NCBI GenBank assembly: GCA_009617715.1
Contig: VTFK01000069.1
Coordinates: forward strand, 62,001-126,000
Direction: 5' to 3'
DNA: 64,000 nt
From: Plectrocnemia conspersa
Taxonomy: Eukaryota; Arthropoda; Insecta; Trichoptera; Polycentropodidae
Shown: piece after piece, positions 26,201 through 40,140 of the stretch
How positions within the stretch are numbered: position 1 is the first letter of the stretch
Layout of the letters: the number at the start of each line of letters is the position of its first letter
Made by a program: the position numbers and the translations under genes
The notes under the pieces: generated by a model
Seen by the model: the letters and a program-made list of their open reading frames with translations, nothing else
Told to the model about the DNA's origin: nothing
Database searches by the model: none

Positions 26201-27295
26201 AGGATATTCAGTGAGGATGATGATATTAAATAATAGCGCCACAAATAGGCGTTCCATAAATATATGTATACATATAGTAGAGAACTGAATAATCATTGAA
26301 GACAACAAACTTCAATTGGAAGATGATTTGTTGTATGAAGGAACAAAACGGATCGATCTTCTAAAGATTGATTACAGAGCATCCTCCCCTATTTATATTC
26401 AAATCGTAGAGAAAACTATTAAAAACAACTATTGCTACCTTACATTTTTTTATATTTCAAACAAGATAAAAATATATAAAATACGAAATTTAAATTCGCA
26501 GACCGGGTAATTTTATTGCGTAACTCTGTGGAAAGCCCCCATAAATTTTTCAAATCTGCCGATTCCTGCACGGAGCGGTTTTTAATTATCTGAATATTAT
26601 TTTATCGAATATCGAACCATACTAAATGATGATAATAACGATTTCTATTATTTTAGTAATGACTGTATTTTAAATACTATTGTTACACCAAATTGAAATG
26701 ACAATACTGCCATAGGTTTGAAGATCTAATGGCAAAAAAATAATGAATATAACGAGTAGTCAATATTTATAATTTTTTATTAAATTTATTAAGCAGTAAA
26801 AACTTTATTTATAACAAAAAACTCATATTTAAATGAATTTTAGATTTAAAGTATAAAATATTGAAATAATTAAAACAATGTTTTACAAAATATTTTTTTC
26901 TTAAATCATACGCAATAAAAAATATATTTTATCATATAATATAAATAAGATTTCCTTGCGTTAAAATATAAACCTATTATTAGGTAATATTTTATATTAA
27001 ATCCATTCAGAATGGTTTTATTCATAGCTGACATCATAATGTATTAATCTAGGTTGAATCTCTATATAAGCGGATACTACCTACATTTTTATTAAACATG
27101 TATATATACATATAATACGATACAAGGATGTGCACATCTTAATAACAATTAATATTTGATTTAAAAATAAATCAAAATAAAATTAAATAACGGAACTGTA
27201 GATTGATTTTAGAATGCAATTTATTCGATCCAAAAAATATAACCGAATAATGTGATAATTGAATTGACTATTTTAAATAATTGAAAAAAGGTTAA
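26201..27295. other. AT-rich intergenic DNA
   Basis: No supported feature; the 64-codon frame at 26316-26510 has no motif and looks accidental. Confidence 0.5.
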
Positions 27296-27299
27296 ATCA

Positions 27300-28380
27300 C
27301 TATAATTACGACAAGTTTTGGCACCATGTGCCACACGTATAGTTTGTTTTTGGCATCGATCGACACGCCTCTTGTCTATAAAATTTGCATTTAAGTATAG
27401 ATGAAGAATATTAGCGTAAAATTAAATATATAAAAAAATATATCAATATGAAATAAAGCAATTTGTGACGCGATACCCCTGATCGTATAAAATATCATAT
27501 GTCTCAATAGTACGAAGCAGTTCATAATATTTTGACATTTCATTCAAATGCATATCGAAAAATACAGGAAAAACGTAGGCGTATTCGATGGAATAGTACA
27601 ACGACAAAAAATGCGTCTATTATGTACCTTATTAGAATTTTATACATAAAAGTGGCAAAGGAGAGCTTTTACGACGCCATAACGAAACCTTGTTCATTTT
27701 TACGATTAACCAAAAAAAAACATGTTAGCTTTTCGTTTGATTCCGATTTATATAGTCCTAGTAGAGTTGAATTTTATTCGACACAATAAGTTGTAAATCA
27801 AGGATTAGAGATGCGCGGGCGTTTAACCGACAGTTTGAGTTATGGTTAAATTTATTTTGTCGCATATCATTATAGTAATAATTATGTATAGCACTCAAGT
27901 ACTATGCATACAAATACAGATTTATGCTGGTACTTGAGCGCTCCAAAAATAATTATATTCTCAGTATAACACAAAAAGTTCCCGTATGTTTTAAACATTT
28001 AAGCATCTCCCGTATGTCGTCTAATAAGCGTGCCTAATTTGTGCGCCATATTGGCAATAGTGATTATGTTGATCGCAGAAGCCGAAAAAATTTAAGAAAA
28101 TTCGTCAGCTGGATAACAAGATCTTTTGTTAGCGTTTTTGCAATGGGAAATTCGATGAGGATGACTCGCTGAAGCCTTTGGAAGTACTCATAATATTAAT
28201 GAAGGATAAATATACGGTTGTATAATAATATTGTATAACATTTTAAATGCGTCCGTCTGGGTTTTGCTGGGCGTGAACTTTTCGTCGAGGATCAATGGTT
28301 GAAGAGTTTAACGTATTTGAAGCGTAATTATTGAATGACGTTTGATGGTTTTCCTTAAATTAAGGCCTGGAACCGAATTT
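27300..28380. promoter_or_regulatory. GC-richer island around a miRNA-like hairpin
   Basis: Moderately GC-rich non-coding sequence with a compact hairpin at 27878-27956. The open frame at 27532-27789 has no known motif. It is a candidate non-coding RNA locus or regulatory block. Confidence 0.3.
27878..27956 (+). ncRNA. Pre-microRNA-like hairpin (candidate)
   Basis: A 79-nt stem-loop. The arms AGCACTCAAGTACTATGCAT (27890-27909) and ATGCTGGTACTTGAGCGCT (27924-27942) pair over about 19 positions with one A/C mismatch, one G-U pair and one bulge. The loop is 14 nt. A lower stem ATAATTAT/ATAATTAT (27878-27885 with 27949-27956) is separated by a small internal loop. Size, loop and near-perfect upper stem fit animal pre-miRNAs. 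I do not recognise the mature sequence. The opposite strand would fold similarly, so the strand is uncertain. Confidence 0.45.
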
Positions 28381-28389
28381 GTATCTCTT

Positions 28390-31165
28390 GTGTGATAAAT
28401 TAAAACATGCAAACTTTTTTTATTTATTATTTTATATAACTGACTTCAGCTTTTATTATTATTTTTTAACTAGCTCATATGTGCTTTTATATAGGAAAAA
28501 AAATTTTTAATACTATTAGGAAGATACAGTAATTTTTTTTAAATAATATGATGTTATGTTTTCGTGTTCTAAAAATAAGTGTAAGATCATGGAACTAATA
28601 TATTGTTTATTTCCTTTTTGAAAACCACATTTTTTAAATAAGTTGTAGTATTAAAATATAAATACAACTCTAAAAGCTATTGATTTGTATTGTTTAAATA
28701 TTTTTGCTTTCTACTTTCTGGTATTATTTTGTTGCAATTCTAAATTGTACTAAAAAATAAAAGCAAAATTCTTAATTTTTAAAGTCAGTCAAATAAATTA
28801 ATTTGTGGGCTACTTTTAAATGCCATATTTTAATTTAACTGTCAATTATTTTTTTATGCATTATTTTTATGTTGTTTCATTTAAAATATGTTTATTAATA
28901 TATTGCGAAAAAATCATATTAATTTTTTTTAAAACCCATATTTTGGAACAGCAATACACAAAAAATTTAAGAAATTCTGTTTTTTTATAATCTTATTCGA
29001 GATAAAGGATAATATTAACAAAGTATAATGTAAATAGATGGAATGATTCATATTAAGAAAAACTTTTTTGGTTGCAAGTATGATTTAATACGCTGACTTG
29101 AAATTTTTTTAATATATATAAAAATACTAAAATTAAAAATATAGATATAAGGGTTGATATATTTTCAATTATAAAATTACACGAAGGTAAATGTGATGAA
29201 CAAAAATGACATATTATCTTTTTATTAAGTTATAAGTCAAAATCATATTTTTTTAGAATGCTTAATCTCATTAGGTAACATTTTTTTTTTAATTGAAACC
29301 CAAACATAAATTAATTGTATAACTTATACTGTTCAATATCTTATTTCTTGTTCCTTGGCATGAGTTATTAACCTGTGTATTTAATTAATTAATTTAATTA
29401 TTCTCCCTTTTATTTTTTGAGGGCGCAAAAAAACCCGCGTTTCAATCATTAACTAGAAATTTGTTTTAAAGTTTTTTTTTATGTTATTCAATGTTTATTT
29501 ATTTATAGTTATAATTAATGCATTAGAATGATTTTGATTTCTTTTATTAATTTTGTTTTCAGAGAAACTTTTTTTTATTAATATATTTATTTCTTTTAAT
29601 AATTTTTTTTTTAGAAACAAATATAAATAATTGTAAATATAGCTTTTATTTTTTTTAACAAAAACTAAATTTACAATACTTTTCATTATGTTTAAATTAA
29701 AAAAATAATGATAGTAAAACTAAATAATAAATATTATAAAAGTTATAGTGTAATTAGATAACATAAAAATGCCATTAAAGCTTCTGGGGCTTTATTTTTA
29801 TTTAGCTTTAAATCAAAATCCAATTATTTAAAGACGCAAAATATTACTACTCTTAATTGGATTAATCTTGTTACATAACAATAAAAAAAATAACATAAAA
29901 TAAAGTTGATCGTTTGGCTTATACTTTATATTAGAAGGACTCTAAATTTATACTATGACTATTTTTACTTTTGATTTTAGAAAAAAAATTAGCTGAAGAG
30001 TTTATTTTATATAAATATTTGAATATGTAGATTATTTTTATATATTGTTGTATTTTATAAACACAGACAGCTTATAATTATTATTTTGTATTTTAATGTA
30101 TTTTATAAAATTAGAAAAATATTTTATTTATATAATATTTAGACCCTTAAATTATTTAGTTATTAGTAATTATATATACGCAAAAAATATGTATTATTTA
30201 ATTTAAGATAAGCAATTTTATTTTATAGTAGTACTAATATTTAATAATATAAATTGCAATTATAATATAAAATACCTAAAATTATACAATTTATATTTTA
30301 AAATATTTTTTCAGAATCTCTAACAATTTGTGCATTAATTACAATAAATATTATATGCGGTTAAAAAAGTCTGTGTTTAACTAGTTTATTTATATAAAAT
30401 AACTATACAGAAAATTTAAGTTCATAATTGAGAAAGGCAACTCCAAAATACAGCATAAAGATCTAAAAGTTCTTATTATAAAATGTATAATTTCAAGTAA
30501 AATCTTGAAAATACTTTAAGCTTTAAAATGTTGAACAGTACAAAATTATATTACACTTGTAAAATTAAATTATTATGATTAAATGTACTACTGGTTTATA
30601 ACCATTTTAATTTTTATAATTGCTATTTTAATACAATATAACAAAAAATATGAAAAACTTAGCTAAAAATTTAGAACAATAATGTAAAAATATTAAAAAA
30701 GCATCTCAAATTCAGTTGTAGTTAAAAAAAAGATAAACTATATTTATGCCTATTTATGTATAACATAGCAAATAAACTCTAGATATTTTAAGAAATAAAA
30801 ATGTAAGGTATAAATAGTACATATTATAAAGAGTATAAGCCATACAATTAATTTATCTCATATGAGATTAAGCATTTTTAAAAATATGTTTTTAACTTAT
30901 AACCTTATAAAAATAAAGCACCAGTAGCTATAGTTTATTTTTATAGCTTACATATAATTCTTAAATTGCAAATATGTTAACTCAAAAAGCTTTCTTAAAA
31001 AAAAAATTATATTTGCAAGAAAAAATAATAAAAGTCTTTTTAAGATGACTCATTCCATTGCTTAACAGTTCGTCAGATTTTTAATAATATCTTTAAATAA
31101 TAAACACTTATTGTTGAATAAAGTAGTAAAAAAACAATTTAATACGCCTAACAGTGGCAATAAAA
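28390..31165. other. Long AT-rich desert
   Basis: Nothing coding is recognised. One GGGCTACTTTTAAATGCCAT near 28807 is a copy of the dispersed hairpin-arm motif. Confidence 0.55.
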
Positions 31166-31249
31166 GAAAACTTATTAAGTTTATAGTCTCACCATATGCG
31201 AGTCCAACGGTTTCAGCGAACCGCATATTATTCTCGCACGATAGACATA

Positions 31250-31465
31250 CTATATGCATACCCTGCATAATATAATGGGAGTCTGCCAAGGGCCCCAGGG
31301 ACCATATGGGACCCTCTGAGCCGAAATCGACAACATAAGTGCACCCTCAAGAGAAGAGTGCAACAGTTGGTTGTTGTGTTGGCAACAATAAAAACACTGG
31401 TCATATGGCTCTTGGACCAGCAAAGCATCGATACGTGGGTATTTATCTACCTTTTTATGTTTCAC
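31250..31465 (-). pseudogene. Possible non-LTR retrotransposon endonuclease fragment
   Basis: The minus-strand frame reads ...RIDALLVQEPYDQ... in its first 25 residues. LVQEPY resembles the conserved QEP(Y/T) motif of the apurinic-like endonuclease domain of R1/I/Jockey-type retrotransposons. The rest of the frame is short and lacks clear further motifs, and a second frame overlaps it, suggesting frameshift decay. A chance match is possible. Confidence 0.3.
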
Positions 31466-31469
31466 CTCA

Positions 31470-34400
31470 GATACCCTTTAGAATGAATAAAAAATGATAA
31501 ATTAATGACCCAAATGAATATGGATAGCTACACATATGGTTAAGCCAAATATTATTTTTATATATTATTTAATTAAATAGTCTTTAATAGCTTTGTACAT
31601 TACTAATAAATTATGACATATTTTTTATATATTTTTTATATATAATAGAATCCCATTACGTTATATAAATTAAATAATTAAACTCAACTTCCGCAAAATC
31701 CCACGCGTATCGGATGCCTCCGATTTCCGGCGCTTCCTAAACTTTCCTGTTTGACCACCTCTTCAGTTTGCTCTTATTGGATTTCAAAGTAAACTTTGCG
31801 TGCACATACTATTGTGTCTCACGCACGAATAGTATTCGTTTCCCATAGTTGGAAACAGCTTCTACCCTAATAGGGAGAGCTTCTCACGACTTTATTTTCT
31901 GGATGCATTCGTCGTTTGCCTGATCTTTTTTTATTATTTTATTTAAAAACAACAGGATAAATCAAACGGTATAAAAAAAAATTAAAATACTAAATAATAA
32001 TAAGTATCACAGTTTTTATATTCGAAGCTATATATTCTAACAGAAAATTAAACTTTAATAGTACACTTTCTACATCATTAAAAAAACAGCTTTTATAACA
32101 CTATATTTATACAGAATTTTTTTTTAATATATTAAGCATATAGTTAATTGTATAATGATTAAAATGTAACAAAAAAAATTTGCAATGTATTGAATAATTT
32201 TTTTTTATACATTAAAATATGCACTTAATACATTAAGCATACAATATGTAACATAATCTAATATAGCAGATAATAAAAACTCAATTAAAAATAATTTTTG
32301 CAATTTTAGCAATGTATTGAATAAGAATAATTAAAAAAAACTAAGCTTTCAATACAATACAATACAATAGTATGTAACATAATCTAACAACTAATAAAAA
32401 AACTCAATTATAAATATTTTTTTGTAATATTGACAATGTGTTTAATAGGATTAATAAAAAAGCATATACTTAGCTTTCAATAGTATGTAACATAACTTAT
32501 AATCAAAATTCAATTAAAAATATTTTTGCGATTTCAGCTTAAATTAATTTTGTATCTAATAAGTATAAAAAATATTTAAAATGTAAAAATTCATTTAATT
32601 CACATTTAAATAGAAAATTTTCTACATTTTCTTCACGTTTAATTTAATTACCAAATTTCCATGAAAATACGCATGTTGCTGGTAATAAATAACTTACATA
32701 AACAAATATTGCATTTAGATTTAATCTAATTTTATTTGATCAGAAACTTGCTTTAATATTTATTTTTATAAAACCTTATTTATCACGCCAAATTCTTAAA
32801 GTAAATTTAATAAAGATTTATTTCCATTTTAAAAATACATGTAATTAATAATTTAAGCAATTCTTATTTAAATCAAAGTATAATAAAATTAAGATTGTTT
32901 GTCTTTATTTATTAGAAAATTTATTTAATTTTTTTTCAGTGTTATAAAAACTAATTTAATAAAAGCAATTATATTTTTTTAATACTTTTATTGTTCTTTA
33001 AAAAAATTACATAATTATAATCTAGTGTTTAAATCTAAGATTTTAATAAAAAAAGCTTATAGTATCAAATATAATCTAACACAAACCATAATACATATTT
33101 ATTTTTAAATATTTGCAATTTTGCTAGTGTAACGAGATTTTTTAAAATCGACATATAAAAAAAGTTAAATACAGAAAATATATTATATGTATTTAGTATC
33201 AAATATTACTGTTTATTTATCTTTAGGACAAAAAAGTTCAAAATTACTGTACAGTAATATTAATATCTATATTTTAATGATAAAATATAAGCATAATTTA
33301 CTTAAAATTTAATGTGAATTTTAAATGAATAAATATATTACAATCATTTTACTTCAAAAATACTTAATTTTAATCTAGAGCCGATTTATGTCAAAAATCC
33401 AATAATCAAAGAAATTTTATATTTTGAAAATTTTTTAAAAATATTTTATATAATATAATAAAATCACAATTTTTTATTGTATTTATTCATTTACTGACAC
33501 TATAAATATTAAATAACTGACCTTAAGCATAATAATTAATAATTTAAAAATAATTTTCGTTATCAAAAAAAAAAAGTTGTAAAAAAAATGTAAACAAATT
33601 TTAAATGTTTTCTTATTTACAATATATGGCAATTTTTTGCTGTACATTCTAACCTTACTATTTATATAAAATAAATGTTAAGGAAAATTATATAATTTAC
33701 ATTACATTTTAATAAAATGTTACTAAAAAATACATAATTAATCTTAAAATAGTTATTTAATTGATAACATAAATTTTAAATTCTTCTATAAATAATCGTT
33801 ATTTATTTTTCCTTTATTAAAACTGTTATGCTCACACTTAAAACTATGCTTTAAATACATTAATCATTTACTATACACTATAATATATTTTAATTAATAA
33901 TAATAATATAAAATATTTTTTTTTAATATTTGGCAAACGCTAAAGTAGTTATTTAAAAAGAAATATTTTATCAAAAAAAAATTCGAATAAAATAATATTT
34001 TGAAAAAAATATTATCGTTAATTTATTTTGAAGATTACTATTGTACAGTTATATTTATAACTATATTTTAATGATAAAAGATAAGCAAAATTTAATGTGA
34101 ATTTTATATTAATAATTGCACTTATTTCTTCATAAATCAATAATTTTTATCTAAGAATATTTTTAAATATTTTGTATAATATTATCACAATTTTTATTAT
34201 ATTTATTCATTTACAGGCAGTATTTAAGTAACTAACCTTTGGCATAATAATTAATAATATTCATTTAACTTATTTGAGCTTGTTTTTACTCTTAGATCTA
34301 AATTTAAAAATTACGCACTTAAATGTAGCCTTATTACTAATTTTATTTTTAATAATAAAAATTATTATAATTTATAAAAAAAATAGTAGCAATTTATGAA

Positions 34401-34555
34401 ATTAATTGATTCATCCAGCTCTGTTTTACTCTACGTCACTGAATTCCAGTGCATTTCAAATGAATATAAAATTGTAATATATAAAATTAATTTATAAATA
34501 TAAATAGATTCGTTTATCTGATCATTGCAATACCATTTTTTTCCTTATAAATTCT
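31470..34555. other. AT-rich DNA with minor tandem duplications
   Basis: A minisatellite-like stretch lies at about 32150-32540 (unit about 113-126 bp; TATGTAACATAA near 32245, 32371 and 32484). A diverged direct duplication about 720-800 bp apart links 33240-33540 with 34035-34255 (shared TATATTTTAATGATAAAA and GCATAATAATTAATAAT). A GC-richer patch lies at 31685-31925. No gene is recognised. Confidence 0.5.
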
Positions 34556-34559
34556 CATC

Positions 34560-35460
34560 ATCAAAGTTGGCGCAAACCATATGTTGTAAGGATGGATAAA
34601 AAATCTGTGCCTTTAATGGTCGCATCGGCTTCGCTCTACACATAAGTTAATTGTGATGTTTATCAATAAAAAGTAGGAAAACTGCAAGCTTACAATTAAA
34701 GGTCGGTATTTAGTCGATTTTCAATTGTGATTAAGCAAAAAGTGAAGATCCAATGCGAAAGAATGCGTGAGAATTCGACTAAAGCGGCTAAAGAACCATT
34801 TACGTCACTTATATCTTTTATTGTGAGATTTATCTTATTTATGTAAACTTATATGTACATATATACAAGTTTCATGAACATAGTTTTTATATAGTATAAT
34901 TTTATGCAACAGTGGTCTGTGAAATTAAAATTTCTTACCCCACTTGAGCCGATGCAACAGGAAGTCTAATTTGTTCGACATTTGGCAAAGTACTTAAAAG
35001 CTTCCTATGAAAGCTTTTCGTATTTATGTTTGTCAACGTCCTGAATTTTGTGCAACATATTTTACTCAATGAATTTCAAGATTCAATATTTTATGAATGA
35101 ATTTTGAGACTCGCAAGATGTTCGAGATTTATAAAAAAAATCTTGCGGCAGCATCTTCTTGGGTCATTCGTCATCCATCCAATTTCTTTGGGGCGCGTCT
35201 CCGTACCAAGAACGGGTTTGCTCCGCCGCAATATTTTGATCGTAATAAGGTTTCTTGGATCGTCTTACACGGGCGAGGCGCTCCGCCCCCTGGTGGCGAA
35301 TGCCCCGCGCACCAGATATTTGCTTAATTGATGTCACGTGTGTGAGACACGTGTTAAGGGCGACGGGGCGTGAAGACACGACATACGACCCCGCGCAAAA
35401 TACGTCTTCAAAGAAAGGGTTTCTCAAACCGTGAATATAATAGCTTACTATTGAATTTAC
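34560..35460. promoter_or_regulatory. GC-richer island with paired CACGTG sites
   Basis: CACGTG occurs at 35335-35340 and 35348-35353, 13 bp apart. Frames of up to 99 codons on both strands in 35097-35463 overlap and lack motifs. A regulatory reading is inference; decayed mobile DNA is equally possible. Confidence 0.3.
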
Positions 35461-35689
35461 CATTTCAAATATAACATCGAAAATTCAAGTATATCATAAT
35501 ATTTTTAGTCTAAAAAAATATTATAAAAAGTATAAAAGCAATTTTAGTTTATTTTAATTTTTAAAACACAAAAATTAAAATATGCTCTATTGTAAGTTAT
35601 TTTTCATATGATTTTTTTTAAATAGTACAACAAAGTTCATGTTCATTTTTATAAAAAAATATATTTATATATTTTAATTAGTTTGAGAA

Positions 35690-36240
35690 TCTCCCAAGCA
35701 ATCCCTTCTTTATTTTCTCGTCTTTCAACCTACCGATCCGCGACGTACTCGTGATACGCAATGCGCCAGTTGATATAATGACAGGTTACTTTCTACATAT
35801 GGCGATAGGCGGAATAGATTACACTCATGTTTATGCACTCACTCCAAAGGCCACATGTCTTTGAGGCAAGGCCTTCCCTTTGCCTTATGTCACCACTTCC
35901 GTTTCCCTTTTGATCCGATCGCTGAATCGAAGGAATTCACTCGCGTGCCATCACCCTTCCCTTCCTCGTCCTCGATTGTCCTCGAATCGACCGATGTCCT
36001 TTTGGAGGTATTTATTGTGGAGATAAAGCAACAAGTGGATGGTCGAGGCAAGTGCTCCTTAGACCGGTGGTATCAGTTTCAGCGACAATAAATCAACATG
36101 TTTCTGGCAGAGGCGAGAGGAAAAAATAACATGGCAGAGAAAGGTTAAATGTTTTGACATGGATAGCTTATTAGTTGAACGGCTTCCAGGCTACCGTCGA
36201 CGCATGCTTTGGCGGTGACGTTGATTTTGCAAAGTATTTT
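35690..36240. promoter_or_regulatory. GC-richer island, unassigned
   Basis: GC-richer than the flanks. The 78-codon frame at 35855-36091 has no recognised motif and no clear splice context. Confidence 0.3.
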
Positions 36241-36319
36241 TGGGACAATTCAAAATTTGCTTCAATAAAAAATAATTACAGGTACTTTATAAAAAAAACA
36301 TTTATGAAACAATAGAGCA

Positions 36320-39240
36320 ATAACAGTAAAAACGCTATTTGAGAGCAGAAAAATATTTTACTCCTAATAATTCCAATATATATTTATTTATAATAATATT
36401 AAAAATATATTATTAATAAAAAGGCAAATATTATGTGATTAATAAGTGATATTGTTTCATTGTAATTAAAATTAGCATGTGAACTTTCTCTTTAGATTTA
36501 TTAAATTTAGTTTAACGTTACAAAGCTCTAAAGTAAACATATAAATATATAGAAAACATATATAATATTTTATTAATAAAAATATAAAATACAATATATT
36601 TTTTTAATTAAAAAATTTCGGAAGTAAACTCATTAAAATTAATTTAAAAGTAGCATAGAGGTATTTTTCTATTTTATTTTTATTCTTAAATTGTCAAAAA
36701 TATGTATATTTTAAATACAACTTGTGAACATGTTTTTTTTAATAAATTTCACCCATGATTTTCCCGATTTCTAATTAAAATAATATTGTAATAAATACAT
36801 TTGTATTTAAACTATTTTATAAAAAATATTTATAAATCTCTAAATTTTTATTTTTTATTTTAAAACTGTTTATTGCAATCTAATAAAACAGAAAACTGTA
36901 TATGGCGCATTTAAAAGTAGCCCTTTGCTATTTTTTTTAAATTTAATTAAAAAATTACTTTTGCTCTTTAAAATTCTTGGTTGAAATCAAAATAAGTCTA
37001 AGAATTATGATTTTTTTATATATTATTTCAATACATATTTTTAAAAGTGAATTAAAATAATATAATAAAACATATTATACTATATTATTTGATTAATTAT
37101 ATATATAATTTAATGCTTAAACTTGAAAAAATTAAATTGAAATGAAAAAAAAAAGTTATTTTAGACGCATATAGCATTTTGGAAATATCTAACAGTAAAA
37201 AAACTATTTGAAAGCAAAAAAATATTTTACTTATATTATAATATAATTATTCTTATATATATTTAATAAATAGAAAATATTATATTATTAATATAAATAC
37301 CAAAATTTATTTTTTTACTTGACAAATTTCACCCATGATTTTCTGTATTTTTAGTAAAAATGATATTGTGAAAAATATATTTGCTATAAAATATTTATAA
37401 ACATCAAAATTTTTATTTTAAATTTTAAAACTGCTTATTGCGATCCAATTATACTGAAAAATGTATATGGCGCATTTAAAAGAAGCCCTATGCTATTTTT
37501 TTTAATTTAATAAAAAAATTACTATTGCTCTTTGAAATTCTTAGTTGAAATCAAAATAAGTTTAAAAATTATGATGTTTTTATATAATATTTCAATACAT
37601 ATTTTTAAAAGTGAAATAAAATAATATAATAAAACATATTATACTATATTATTTGATTAATTATATATATAATTTAATGCTTAAACTTGAAAAAATTAAA
37701 TTGAAATGAAAAAAAAAGTTAATTTAGACGCATGTAGCATTTTGGAAATATCTAATAGTAAAAAAGCTATTTGAAAGCAGAAAAATATTTCACTTCTTAT
37801 TATTAAAATATATATTTATTCAATAAAAAATATAATATTAATAATATAAATAACAAAATTATTTTTTTTCTAAACAAATTTCACTCATGATTTTCTCTAT
37901 TTTTAATAAAATTGATATTGTGAAAAATATATTTGTTATCAAAATATTTGTTAAAAAATATTTATAAATCTCAAAATTTTTATTTTAAATTTTAAACTGT
38001 TTATTGCGATCTAATAAAACAGAAAACTGTATATGGTGCATTTAAAAGTAGCCCTATGCTAATTTTTAAAATTTAATAAAAAAAAACTTTTGCTCTTTGA
38101 AATTCTTAGGTGAAACCAAAATAAGTCTAAAAATTATGATTTTTTTTATATATTATTTCAATACATATTTTTAAAAGTGAATTAAAATAATAAATTAAAA
38201 CACATTTTACTATATTATTTGATTAATTACATAAAAAAATAATGCTTAAACTTAAAAAAATTAAATTTAAATGAAAAAAAAGTTATTTTAAACGCGTATA
38301 GCATTTTGGAAATATCCGTCAGTAAAAAAGCTATTTTAAAGCTTAAAAATATTTTACATATAATTATTTAAATATATATTTATTTAATAAAAAATATTAT
38401 ATTAATAATATAATTACCAAAATTTATTTTTTCACCCATGATTTTCTCTATTTTTAATAAAATTTATATTGTGAAAAATATATTTGTTATAAAATATTTA
38501 TAAATCTCAAAATTTTTATTTTAAATTTTAAAACTGTTTATTGCGATCGAATTATAATGAAAACTATATATGGCGCATTTAAAAGCAGCCTTATAGCATT
38601 TTTTTTAATTTAATTTTAAAATGACTTTTGCTCTTTGAAATTCTTAGTTGAAATCAAAATAAGTCTTTTCATTTATTATTTCAATACATATTTATTTAAA
38701 TGAATTAAAATAATATATTTAAAAATAGTTTACTTTAATATTAGAATAATTATATAAACAATTAATTGCTTAAACTTGAAAAAATATAATTATAATGAAA
38801 AAAATGTTTTTTTAGACGCATTAAAATGCAGCATTTTTAACATTTTAGATATCTTATATTAAAGTAGCTATATATCACTTATTTATAATATAATACTAAA
38901 TTATAAAAATGAGATACAAATTAAAACACAATAAATTAATTTAATAGTATGTAATTTAATTTAACATATAAATAATTTAATTGCTGAAAAAAATTAATTC
39001 GAATGAAAAGATACTTTTAAAACTTAAAAAATACTTTTGCCCTTTGAAATTTTTAGTTGTAATCAAAAGTCTCAAAATTATGTTTTTTTGCAAAAATTAT
39101 TTCAATACATATTTATTAAAATTAATTAAAATATCAAACTAAAAATATTTTATTATATTTCTAGTACAAAGTAAAAAATATTTTATTATATTATACTCTT
39201 ATAAATTTACTAAAACTATAAAATATTTTATATTGCTTTC
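36320..39240. repeat. Tandem array, unit about 565 bp, about 5 copies
   Basis: The landmark GTATATGGCGCATTTAAAAG starts at 36898, 37463, 38029 and (slightly altered) 38566, giving spacings of 565, 566 and 537 bp. Flanking landmarks repeat in register: GCTCTTTGAAATTCTTAG, TTTCAATACATATTT, and GTAAAAAAGCTATTTGAAAGC. The outer copies are more diverged; the last, from about 38990, is partial. It is AT-rich and non-coding, and looks like a small satellite expanded from a dispersed repeat that also carries GCATTTAAAAGTAGCC. Confidence 0.85.
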
Positions 39241-39269
39241 ATGTATCATGATTTTAATACAAATATAAA

Positions 39270-40140
39270 ATATGGACCCCGTGCGCAATAATTGATATGC
39301 ACATCGACTGACAAGAACCAGTGCGAATTAAGAATACAAGTGGACAGGAAATCGTGACCCTAGAGACCCAGAGGACCAAGTGTAACCCAGACAGGGTCAT
39401 TCAATATGACTTGCCCTATTTTACATTCCTTTAGATATTTATATCCTTTCATAAAAGCATATTTATTACAAAAATAGTTATCTATAATCTATGTACCTCA
39501 AATACAAACAAGCCACGTGGACATACTTATCAACATGAACAAACAGTCATAAATCAACGGCACGTGACATTATACAGTACATAAGTACAATTTGAGTATG
39601 AACGGTTTATATTTACCAATGTATACTCTTATCGGAGAATAACGATTATGAAACATTTTTCGTGTACTTAGTACAATCAAACGACAGTTAAAAGTAGATG
39701 TTTCTATTATCTATAATACATAGGAATATATAATATTATTTCATTATAGTAGTCTTGAAAGCGAGTCACTCAGCAATTAATTTAAGTGGTGGATTTTATT
39801 TTTATATGTGTTCGTATTGTATGTACACTAAGTATACACATGTTTCTCAATCTTGGTTCATTCACAGCATCACAATTAACGGATAGCTGTTAATTCACGT
39901 GCTACAATTGAAAGGCCAAGTGTTGGTGCACTTCTCTAATTGACTCTTCCTCGAGACAAACAATAAAATAAATGATTAAAGATTATCTCAGCCAGAGCAT
40001 AGAGGCATAATATTAAATATTAAAACAACTTTTATTTGATGATAAATTATTAAAAACACCCTGTATGTGTCATTGATATTTTCATCTCTAATCTCATATT
40101 ATTTTTGTTCGCAGATTGATTTACACGTGGACTGGATTAA
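39270..40140. other. Mixed-composition intergenic DNA with one HES-type site
   Basis: GGCACGTGAC at 39559-39568 matches an E(spl)/HES-type site. Further CACGTG cores lie near 39514, 39893 and 40125. No gene is recognised. Confidence 0.35.

Noticed and set aside
35164..35463. 99-codon minus frame overlapping two + frames
   Set aside because: Mutually overlapping frames in a GC-richer island; none has a recognisable feature.
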